Below the pieces are notes generated by a model. That model made no database searches and was not told the origin of the DNA. It saw only the letters and a program-made list of their open reading frames with translations. A stretch of DNA of 64,000 nucleotides, taken from NCBI RefSeq assembly GCF_900155395.1, contig NZ_LT699728.1, positions 124,001 to 188,000 of the forward strand, in the 5' to 3' direction. Below, piece after piece: positions 1 to 7,008 of this stretch. Position 1 is the stretch's first letter, and each line of letters starts with the position of its first letter. This stretch comes from Merdibacter massiliensis (GTDB taxonomy: Bacteria; Bacillota_I; Bacilli_A; Erysipelotrichales; Erysipelotrichaceae). A program made the position numbers and the translations under genes.

Positions 1-2063
1 TAGTAGACGGCCGCATCCGTATAATAAGTGGAATCATCCGGTGCCGCAACGGCAAAGCGATCCATCTGAAAACTCTGATCCAGCTGGATCGTCAGTCCCC
101 ATCCTTCATTTCCGGTATGGTACGTGACCGCATCATCCCAGTCATTGATCTGATAATAAGAAGAAAAGTCATTGTCGGCGATACCGAGTGCACTGACATC
201 ATGATCAAGAGGGCTATTGTACATCATCGTGCCTGCACGGCGTGTAACGCTGACGATATGATCGCTTAATTCGCCTTCTTCCTTTGTGCCATTGATAATG
301 CGGTACTGAGAGAAGATCACCGGCTGATTTCCTTTGGTCTGGACCGTTGCTTCTAATGATGCAGGACCCTCTCCATGTTCATTGACGGCCGTTACATAAA
401 TGTGATACGTTGTTTGATCTTCCAAGTCATACAGCGTATGGTTGGTCTTTGTGATCCCGGTCACAGTTTGATACTGTGTATCTCCTTGTTTTTTATAATA
501 CAAGTTATAACTGTCCGCTGCCTGCCCTTTTGGTGCGCTCCATGTTGCCTGAATGATCTTGTAATCGCTGCTTAATTTTAAAGAATCTGGTGCATCCGGG
601 ATCGAATCATATCTTGGCGTGGCCTGATACGTTTTTTCATAGCCGCTTTTCCAGTTTCCATTGACCGACTGTACCGCGATCGTATATGTTTTCTTATTTT
701 CCAAAGAACGATTGCGGAAATTTTTGATTTCGATCTTCGTATTTTTTGTATCGATGACTTCTGTATAACCGTCCAAAGTGATCAATACCTGATATCCGGT
801 AATGTTCGTTGTTTTTTTCCAGGCGATTGCAATCGTTTGATTTCCGGCAGTCACTTCAATGACTTCCGGTATGTCCAGTGTCGGTGCAGGAATATAGTTT
901 TCCATCTTGTTGACAAACTCGACGCTGGTGATCTCCGCCAAAGTTGCATCTTTTTGCGCCATTGAGGTAATCGTAATGGTAACTTTTTTCACCGCCAGCT
1001 GGCCGTTTAATTTGATCGTCAACTGTCCATTGGCATCCGTCTGCGCGCTACCGATCACATTCGTCATGCGCAAACGTGATGCGCCGATGATGATCTGTCC
1101 GGTTTTTTCCACGCCGTTTTCCATATAGGTGATTTCAACCGTTCCCGTGTCGATCGGATTATTTGCCGGTGTCTGCAAAACCAGACCATCCATTTCGATT
1201 TGTTCCTGAGATGCAGGCAATGTAAACGAAATCGCTACTGGATTTTCTTCACTGATCACCGTTTGCTCTCCTGCCGGCCGCAGAGATACGGAACCGGTAC
1301 CAGATAACAGATCAGAAATACTGCCTTCCTGCACTGTATCTTGTCCTACTTCTCCTTGAATGATGCCCGGAGCGATCGTAGAAACGATATTTCCCTGCTT
1401 CACAGTATAAGAAAGATCATCTACGTACAGCATGCGTACCGCTTTTTCCAGATCCAGCAAATTGATGACCCCATTGCCATCTACATCGCAGTTAGCATCA
1501 TAGACGCCTGTTTCGATTGCATCCGTCACTGCGTTAACATCCTCTTTGTTCACTGTTCCATCCTGATTGAAGTCGCCATATGGCATGTTTCCGATTCCTT
1601 CCATCTCCATGGAACCGGCGGCAACCGTGATGCTGTAGTCATACCCCTTTTCAATTGTCACATTTTGTTCATAAGCTGCAAAACCAGCCGCTTCGATGCA
1701 CAAAACATAGACACCTGGAGCAAGTGCATCAAAGTTCGCCGATACCAGATCACTTTGCTGCTCATCAAAATTCAGGGTCTTTCTTTGATCCGTGTCTTTC
1801 AAGTACACTTGAAAAGATCGTGTTTGTTCCCCCATCCATGTATCTTGCAAAGTTACTTTCAAAGAACTCGTATAATCTACAGTTTCTGTAATAGCAATAT
1901 TGTCTTCCACATGTTCTGATTTATCGCTGTTTTCCTGCGAATCAACTGTTTCTGTTAATGTTTCCTCATTGCCGTTTTCGGCATGTAAGGTAAACATTCC
2001 ATTGCCCATGGCAATCTGTAAAGCCAACAATCCACACAGGATCCGTATAAAACGCTTCTTCAT
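1..2063 (-). CDS. Secreted surface protein with dockerin-like and fibronectin type III domains (C-terminus outside window)
   Basis: The reading frame is open from an ATG at 2061-2063, preceded by AGGGAGG, to the window edge, so at least 687 residues. It begins with MKKRF and a hydrophobic signal peptide. Around residues 160-215 there is a dockerin type I-like pair of calcium loops (GDFNQDGTVNKEDV, then CDVDGNGVINLLDLEKA). Around residues 390-575 there are two fibronectin type III-like domains, and the visible end (GEGWG..D.FA) looks like the start of a discoidin-type F5/8C carbohydrate-binding domain. An extracellular glycan-active enzyme or adhesin is likely; the catalytic part, if any, is not in the window. 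Family calls are by eye. Confidence 0.72.
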   Translation of the reverse strand, partial: MKKRFIRILCGLLALQIAMGNGMFTLHAENGNEETLTETVDSQENSDKSEHVEDNIAITETVDYTSSLKVTLQDTWMGEQTRSFQVYLKDTDQRKTLNFDEQQSDLVSANFDALAPGVYVLCIEAAGFAAYEQNVTIEKGYDYSITVAAGSMEMEGIGNMPYGDFNQDGTVNKEDVNAVTDAIETGVYDANCDVDGNGVINLLDLEKAVRMLYVDDLSYTVKQGNIVSTIAPGIIQGEVGQDTVQEGSISDLLSGTGSVSLRPAGEQTVISEENPVAISFTLPASQEQIEMDGLVLQTPANNPIDTGTVEITYMENGVEKTGQIIIGASRLRMTNVIGSAQTDANGQLTIKLNGQLAVKKVTITITSMAQKDATLAEITSVEFVNKMENYIPAPTLDIPEVIEVTAGNQTIAIAWKKTTNITGYQVLITLDGYTEVIDTKNTKIEIKNFRNRSLENKKTYTIAVQSVNGNWKSGYEKTYQATPRYDSIPDAPDSLKLSSDYKIIQATWSAPKGQAADSYNLYYKKQGDTQYQTVTGITKTNHTLYDLEDQTTYHIYVTAVNEHGEGPASLEATVQTKGNQPVIFSQYRIINGTKEEGELSDHIVSVTRRAGTMMYNSPLDHDVSALGIADNDFSSYYQINDWDDAVTYHTGNEGWGLTIQLDQSFQMDRFAVAAPDDSTYYTDAAVY

Positions 2064-2151
2064 CTTTCTATAGCCTCCCTTGCTTTCTATTTGACTAGAG
2101 AACATTCTATATAGAAAGAGAGTCATTGTCTAATACTTGTTTGGAACACAT

Positions 2152-3093
2152 CTATATACTTTTAGTTATAGGTGTATGCAAATACTCCAAGAAAAACAGC
2201 TCCTTGAATTTTTCTCCTTCTGCCGATAAAGGCTCATTACGTGAAAACAAGATCAAATGCATACGGATATCCGTATTCTGCAATACCTTGCTTTTGATAC
2301 CGTTGCGGCTCATCACTTCTTTCTGCCACTTATTTCCAAACATAAAACTGTCTGTTTCTTGCAACAGATAGACCATGAGATCATAATGATCGATTGCCAT
2401 CTCCTGTTTGAATTCTTTCATCTGATACCCATCGATGGCGATTTCCAAACGCGCTTTCGAATATTGATCAAAAGGAATATGCACATACGTACTGTAGATC
2501 AAATCTTTCATATAGACATCTTCTTTTTCATACGCACGTTGATGCGATCCTATATGAATATACAAAGGACTGCTGTCTAATACTTCATAGTTTAGATTTT
2601 TGGCGATTGCCCCGCTTTGTACTGCCGGAAACTCGATATCATTCACCACGGCAATTCCTAATTCGCTTTCTTTATTCAATAAACTATCAAATAACTTCCC
2701 GACATTGTTTTCTTTCATCGTAAGCGTGAGTGAATTCGCCAGCTGATCGGATAACAGACGTAAAATCAGATTCTTATCTAAGAAAAAAGAATACAAAGAA
2801 ACACCAAACTGCGATACTTTCTTTGTCAGATCCACCGTTTTGAACTCTTCGATCTTATGCAGATCACGCAAGATAGAACGTGCATAATCATAAATAAATT
2901 TGCCGTCGCGTGTAGGTGTGACTCCTTGTTTTCCTCTCTCTAAAAGAACTTTCCCCAGCTCCTCTTCCATTGATTTCAATACTTTGCTCAAATATGGCTG
3001 TGAAGTATGCAAGTACTCTGCAGCACGATTGAAAGTACCGCAATCCACAACAGCAACAAAGATCTCTAACTGTGATGTCTTTAACACGCTCAT
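2152..3093 (-). CDS. LysR-family transcriptional regulator
   Basis: The 313-residue protein has the classic LysR N-terminal winged helix-turn-helix at residues 1-65, with the signature TFNRAAEYLHTSQPYLSKVL and a following wing. The remainder has the length of a LysR effector-binding domain but is poorly conserved by eye, so no ligand can be suggested. It lies between the two surface-protein genes on the same strand, 88 bases upstream of the dockerin/FN3 gene, so that gene is a plausible target. A terminator-like hairpin sits directly upstream of its start. Confidence 0.85.
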   Translation of the reverse strand: MSVLKTSQLEIFVAVVDCGTFNRAAEYLHTSQPYLSKVLKSMEEELGKVLLERGKQGVTPTRDGKFIYDYARSILRDLHKIEEFKTVDLTKKVSQFGVSLYSFFLDKNLILRLLSDQLANSLTLTMKENNVGKLFDSLLNKESELGIAVVNDIEFPAVQSGAIAKNLNYEVLDSSPLYIHIGSHQRAYEKEDVYMKDLIYSTYVHIPFDQYSKARLEIAIDGYQMKEFKQEMAIDHYDLMVYLLQETDSFMFGNKWQKEVMSRNGIKSKVLQNTDIRMHLILFSRNEPLSAEGEKFKELFFLEYLHTPITKSI

Positions 3094-3103
3094 TCCCCCA
3101 ACT

Positions 3104-3143
3104 GTAAAAAAAGCTTCATGGATGTTTACATCTTGAAGCTTTC
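3104..3143 (-). terminator. Intrinsic terminator upstream of the LysR gene
   Basis: On the minus strand an 8-bp stem (AAGCTTCA / TGAAGCTT, 3111-3118 with 3134-3141) is followed by a run of seven T. It sits between the surface-protein gene and the LysR start and would insulate the regulator from upstream transcription, or attenuate it. Confidence 0.6.
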
Positions 3144-3222
3144 AACTGCTTATTAGAATAGCATACTTATTCCTTTCTTTCAATTTATACACCCTTTGCT
3201 GAAATAAATCATTATTTCAAAG

Positions 3223-3255
3223 AAAGGATGTTTCGTTTGATTCGAAACATCCTTT
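3223..3255 (-). terminator. Terminator of the beta-helix surface-protein gene
   Basis: A perfect 13-bp inverted repeat (AAAGGATGTTTCG / CGAAACATCCTTT) with a 7-base loop lies 7 bases beyond the stop codon of the gene at 3262-5172. Confidence 0.7.
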
Positions 3256-3261
3256 ACTTAC

Positions 3262-5172
3262 TTAATGTAGATGATTTTTTTTATGACTGTAAATGAAAAC
3301 AGCCCCCATTCCTATTCCAGCAACAACGAAAAGCACTCCCCACAACAGCATATTATTTTTACTTCCTGTATCTGTTCCTTGTGTATCTGCTGTCTCTTGC
3401 AATACTGAGTCTTTCCCTTCATCATTAACAGTCGGTGTCGTTTCTATTGGTTCTTTTGCCTTTTCCAAAATGATAAACTGCGTTTCTGCACTTCCATTTT
3501 TAGAAACGATCTGCAATTTATGTGTACCTGGTTTCAATGTAATTAAATAAGCAGGTTGCAAGTTGACGATCGTACTTCCTGAGACAACTGTATACTGCGT
3601 CGGATCTAAAATTTTATCATCGATCATCACTTGGATAAAATCAACATATTCTGCATTAGAAGTAAAGCTGAGTGTGTCATTGGATCCTTGTCTCCATGTG
3701 CGATTTGCTCCTGCTATGATCATCGGCAAACAAGGAATGATCGTTTCTTCTTTGGTGATTTCCTTCGTCAATGCCGCATCACTGAAATAGCGCTCACATG
3801 CTGCACAGTACCAATAAGTGATATTGCCTGTATTCATAGTTGTCGGATCTTTCCATTCTATCTTAACTGCATGATGAGTGAGTGGCTGCACTATCGTATC
3901 TTTCAAACTGATTTCCTCACTACCTTGTGCATCTTTAAAAAGCTTATTGCAGATCTTGCATGTCCAATACTCTATATATCCAGCTTGTGTACAAGTAGGA
4001 GCAATCGCCTGTACTTTTTCTAATGTATGCAGACAAGAAATAACAGCAATATCTTTCACAGATACTCCATTTACTTTTACATTTCCTTGTCCTTCATTTG
4101 TGACTTCGATACCACTTGGAACATTCTCCAGTACGATATCTCCAGATAGAATGCTCAACTGATTTCCCTTATTTGCTGTTGCCATCATGTTAGAAATAGC
4201 ATTTTCTCCTACTGCGAAAACCAGATCATTGTTTGAGTCTGTCAATCGAGCAATTGGTAATTGTGAAGAAACCCACGCAGATGGATCACTTACATAAGAG
4301 CCGCCAGTGATGCTGACATCTTTCTTTGTATCTGGTTTGTTAACACCACCAACGATACTTGGTGCATGATAATTACCTCCGGCCGCTATGATTTTTCCCT
4401 CTAATTCGCCATCTTTCTGAACGACAAAAGCAAATGAGCTTGCTTCAACAATGGCGCTCGATTCTTCTGGAATCGTAATCATTCCTTCTACACCATTGCT
4501 TGCTTTTGCATACATGCCATACGGAGCTTCAAAAGTACCGCCATATATGATCGTTTCACCTGAAGAAAGAACAGCACTGGAATCACTGATAAATGTACCT
4601 CCGTTAATCTGTGTCTTTCCTGAATATTGCGTACTAACAGCTGCTGTATATCCCGTAAATGCATAACCGCTCTCACAAATAAAAGTACCGCCTTCAATAA
4701 CTAGCAAACCACCTTGATGTGAAATAGCTACTAAACTGCTTGTATCCATGGTCGTTGAATATTTGATTCCGCCAGTCTTCGTCTGCGAGGTATCTCGTAT
4801 GATCAGATTTCCGTTATTGATCAACCCAATGCTTTGACTTGTAATCATGCATCCATTTAAATCTAAGATCATTTGTGGTAAAGCAGGTCCATTTTCCCTA
4901 TACTCTCCAATGCGTAAATCATTACCCTGCATCATATTGATATTCTTCAACAATTGGATCGTATAGATAGTTTCACCGTTCACTTCTTCCGAAGTATAGG
5001 AAATGACACCTTCACCAAATGCTGCATCAATATCTTCTTGTGACGTTTCCCCTCCAATAAAACTGAATGTTTTAATATTCTCCACCGTATCATTTGCTGC
5101 AAGAATCATTGTCGGTAAAATTGTCAGTATTAACAAAAAACTAAGAAATCCAGCTACAAATCTTTTTTTCAT
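3262..5172 (-). CDS. Membrane-anchored surface protein: beta-helix, CxxC repeats, X2-like domain
   Basis: The 636-residue protein starts at MKKRFVAG (ATG 5170-5172), with a signal peptide of about 25 residues. Residues about 60-340 are short GG/T-rich strands typical of a right-handed beta-helix (pectin-lyase-like). They are followed by two CxxC-containing modules (WTCKICNKLF and WYCAACERYF), then a C-terminal Ig-like module ending in a CBM_X2-like pattern (GSTIVNLQPAYLITLKPGTH). A single transmembrane helix and HKKNHLH tail close the protein; no canonical LPxTG is present. An upstream in-frame extension of 22 residues exists only because an IS110 copy is inserted exactly before the ATG, and it is not the native start. 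The same architecture recurs at 17034-18782. Confidence 0.75.
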   Translation of the reverse strand: MKKRFVAGFLSFLLILTILPTMILAANDTVENIKTFSFIGGETSQEDIDAAFGEGVISYTSEEVNGETIYTIQLLKNINMMQGNDLRIGEYRENGPALPQMILDLNGCMITSQSIGLINNGNLIIRDTSQTKTGGIKYSTTMDTSSLVAISHQGGLLVIEGGTFICESGYAFTGYTAAVSTQYSGKTQINGGTFISDSSAVLSSGETIIYGGTFEAPYGMYAKASNGVEGMITIPEESSAIVEASSFAFVVQKDGELEGKIIAAGGNYHAPSIVGGVNKPDTKKDVSITGGSYVSDPSAWVSSQLPIARLTDSNNDLVFAVGENAISNMMATANKGNQLSILSGDIVLENVPSGIEVTNEGQGNVKVNGVSVKDIAVISCLHTLEKVQAIAPTCTQAGYIEYWTCKICNKLFKDAQGSEEISLKDTIVQPLTHHAVKIEWKDPTTMNTGNITYWYCAACERYFSDAALTKEITKEETIIPCLPMIIAGANRTWRQGSNDTLSFTSNAEYVDFIQVMIDDKILDPTQYTVVSGSTIVNLQPAYLITLKPGTHKLQIVSKNGSAETQFIILEKAKEPIETTPTVNDEGKDSVLQETADTQGTDTGSKNNMLLWGVLFVVAGIGMGAVFIYSHKKNHLH

Positions 5173-5182
5173 CTTTTCCTCC
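5173..5182 (-). promoter_or_regulatory. IS-supplied Shine-Dalgarno for the adjacent gene
   Basis: Reading the minus strand, the terminal bases of the IS are GGAGGAAAAG and the next base is the A of the start codon of the gene at 3262-5172. The GGAGG to ATG spacing is 5 bases, so the element restores a ribosome-binding site after displacing the original. A GC-rich hairpin (CCGCGC / GCGCGG) lies just upstream of it in the same direction. Confidence 0.75.
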
Positions 5183-5263
5183 ATTTCCCCGCGCCTAAAG
5201 TCGCGCGGACACAAATATTTCATCAATAAATCCCACATGCTTTATTTTCGTGTTACCCTATAA

Positions 5264-5471
5264 GAGAGGTGGTATACTACAGAGCACGTGGAGGTGAGTA
5301 GGAATTCTACTCAATTGAATATCCTGTATTTTTATAAGTTGCCGTCATCATATCAAGCACAAATAAGTAGGACTTTGAGCCTGGACACTTATGATTGTTC
5401 AATCAACTGTTGTCGATTCGCTTTGATGACAGTCAATGCCACCTCTCCTTTTGTATGAAAGGAGCTTTTTT
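5264..5471 (+). ncRNA. Candidate IS110 bridge RNA (left-end non-coding RNA), copy 1
   Basis: The stretch between the left end and the transposase folds on paper into nested stems: a 9-bp closing stem GAGAGGTGG (5264-5272) with CCACCTCTC (5439-5447); a hairpin TGAGTAG/CTACTCA at 5295-5313; and a second domain closed by GTCATCA (5344-5350) with TGATGAC (5424-5430). It ends in a terminator (5445-5471). A -10-like TATACT lies at 5273-5278, so the 5' boundary is uncertain. IS110 elements are known to encode a bridge RNA with target-binding and donor-binding loops in this position. GGAGGTGAG at 5290-5298 lies in the first loop and can pair with the TCACCTC found at the target of copy 2. Confidence 0.6.
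5445..5471 (+). terminator. Terminator-like hairpin overlapping the transposase Shine-Dalgarno
   Basis: CTCCTTT (5445-5451) pairs with AAAGGAG (5458-5464) and is followed by six T, two bases before the transposase ATG. The right arm contains the GGAG that would serve as the transposase ribosome-binding site. The hairpin can therefore both end the upstream RNA and hide the transposase start. Confidence 0.7.
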
Positions 5472-5473
5472 AT

Positions 5474-6730
5474 ATGGCAATGAAAATCGTTCGTTTCAAC
5501 TGCTGTGGCATGGATGTTCACAAAGATCTGGTCGTCGCTACTATTGGTATCACCGATAGACAGTCGAACATCACAGAATATTTCCAACAATCTTTTTCCA
5601 CTTTAAACTCGGACCTATATCGTTTAAAGGATTGGCTGAATTCTTATCACTGTTGTGATGTCTGCATGGAATCTACCGGTAAATACTGGATCCCTATCTT
5701 CAACATTCTTGAAGGTGAGATCAATGTCCATTTAACTCATCCCAAGTATGTCAAAGCCATCAAAGGCAAAAAAACTGATAAGAAAGATTCCAAATGGATC
5801 TGTGATCTCTTCAAACATGATCTGATCAAATTCTCGTTTATCCCTCCAAAAGAAATCCGAGAACTGCGTGAGATCGCCCGTTACCGATACAAGCTGGTCT
5901 GCATGCGTTCTTCAGAACGGAATCGTTATCAGAACTGTATGACCGTTTCCAATATCGGATTAGCTTCTGTTGTCTCCGATCCTTTTGGCAAGACAGCTTC
6001 CAATATCATGAAAGAAGTCATGAAGCCAAACGTGATTGATGATGACAAGATCTTAAAACTCATTCACAAAAATTGTAAGAACAAAGATAAGATACTAGAC
6101 TCCCTTCACGGCTATCACATCGAAGCGGATCAACGATTCAAGATGGAAAAATCATTGAATCATATGGAGTACTTGGATCAACTCATCAATTCATGTGAAG
6201 CAGAATTGGTCAAGCGGGCTTATCCTTTACGCGAATCTTTCCAGCATATCACACAAATAAAAGGAATTAGTTCCTTATCGGCCATTCTGATCATCTCTGA
6301 AATAGGAATCGATATGTCTCAGTTTGAATCCGACAAACAACTTGTCAGTTGGGCTGGACTTTCTCCTGCCAACAACGAAAGTGCCGGCAAGAAAAAGTCA
6401 GTTCGTATCTCCAAAGCTGGACAATATCTCAAACCACTGCTTGTCCAATGTGCTTTATCGACCATCAAAGATAAGACATCTTATTTTGGAAGAAAGTATT
6501 CCAATATCAAGAAACGACGTGGTCACAAGAAAGCCATCATTGCGATCGCACGCATGATGTTGGTCAGTATCTATCACATGATCCTAACAGGCGAAGTATT
6601 TCAACCAACGGATTATGAATCCTTCATGAATCCACGATCCGATACCAAACAATCACTAACAGTTGAAGAAGCATTAAACTTTTTGAAACAATCCGGCATT
6701 GATATATCTTCTATTCAAATCAACTTATAA
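5474..6730 (+). CDS. IS110-family transposase (DEDD/RuvC-like plus serine C-terminal domain)
   Basis: The 418-residue protein has the full IS110 length. The N-terminal RuvC-like DEDD domain shows GMDVHKD (first Asp), CMESTGKYW (Glu) and KTDKKDSKWICDL (Asp pair). The C-terminal Transposase_20-like domain shows the conserved run WAGLSPANNESAGKKK with its serine. It catalyses RNA-guided recombination in families where the mechanism is known. An ATG at 5474 or 5480 could start it; the only SD-like GGAG is in the terminator hairpin. It differs from copy 2 by one residue (Thr versus Ile in ESFQHI(T/I)QIKG). Confidence 0.93.
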   Translation: MAMKIVRFNCCGMDVHKDLVVATIGITDRQSNITEYFQQSFSTLNSDLYRLKDWLNSYHCCDVCMESTGKYWIPIFNILEGEINVHLTHPKYVKAIKGKKTDKKDSKWICDLFKHDLIKFSFIPPKEIRELREIARYRYKLVCMRSSERNRYQNCMTVSNIGLASVVSDPFGKTASNIMKEVMKPNVIDDDKILKLIHKNCKNKDKILDSLHGYHIEADQRFKMEKSLNHMEYLDQLINSCEAELVKRAYPLRESFQHITQIKGISSLSAILIISEIGIDMSQFESDKQLVSWAGLSPANNESAGKKKSVRISKAGQYLKPLLVQCALSTIKDKTSYFGRKYSNIKKRRGHKKAIIAIARMMLVSIYHMILTGEVFQPTDYESFMNPRSDTKQSLTVEEALNFLKQSGIDISSIQINL

Positions 6731-6797
6731 ATTTTTTCGATATTTTTACTACTTATTTTTAAGTCGGCTTTTTTTTTACAGTTTTATTCACACTTAT

Positions 6798-6806
6798 TCC
6801 CTCCCT
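6798..6806 (-). promoter_or_regulatory. Orphaned Shine-Dalgarno beside IS110 copy 1
   Basis: On the minus strand AAGGGAGGGAATAAG runs into the right end of the IS. Removing the IS (keeping one CT core) would place GGGAGGG 6 bases before the ATG of the gene at 3262-5172, which strongly suggests this was its native ribosome-binding site. Confidence 0.7.
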
Positions 6807-6949
6807 TTATAAAAAGATTCATATCTTTGTTTTTTTATGTTCATCGCATATAAAATATCCGTTCTCTGTTGATTTACTAACCCGTCATTATTTTTACACC
6901 TCTAGCATATCACAGCAATCTCTGTAACACAATTCATAAAGAATAAAAA
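6807..6949. other. Intergenic AT-rich stretch
   Basis: No gene is seen. It presumably contains the original promoter of the gene at 3262-5172, now 1.6 kb away because of the IS110 insertion; I could not single out a convincing -35/-10 pair. Confidence 0.4.
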
Positions 6950-6975
6950 GAAAAAGATCGCACATTTGTGATCAA
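6950..6975 (-). terminator. Terminator of the coiled-coil surface-protein gene
   Basis: On the minus strand GATCACA..TGTGCGATC is followed by TTTTTC, about 35 bases beyond the stop codon of the gene at 7009-10122. Confidence 0.65.
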
Positions 6976-7008
6976 GCTGTACGACCCTTTTTCTTTATCG
7001 ATATTACT

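Larger units (their letters stand above)
5173..6794 (+). mobile_element. IS110-family insertion sequence, copy 1
   Basis: The ends were set by comparing three copies. The left end starts at CTTTTCCTCC next to the CAT of the gene at 3262-5172; the right end is ATTCACACT, after which the three copies diverge. Length is about 1.62 kb, with no inverted repeats and a CT dinucleotide at both ends, as expected for IS110-type insertion at a CT core. The left non-coding part (about 300 bases) carries a candidate RNA, then the transposase. Copy 2 at 52400 is almost identical; I saw two base differences. The element stands between a Shine-Dalgarno (AGGGAGGG, now at 6798-6805 on the minus strand) and the start codon of the gene at 3262-5172. 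Confidence 0.85.

Noticed and set aside
375-1919. Plus-strand open frames in the first 2 kb
   Set aside because: They are antisense to the continuous minus-strand surface-protein gene, which has a signal peptide and recognisable domains.
5170-5240. Shared 22-residue N-terminus of the surface protein at 3262 and the LCP protein (MWDLLMKYLCPRDF...)
   Set aside because: It is encoded by the IS110 left end in both cases; the native starts are the ATGs immediately outside the IS.
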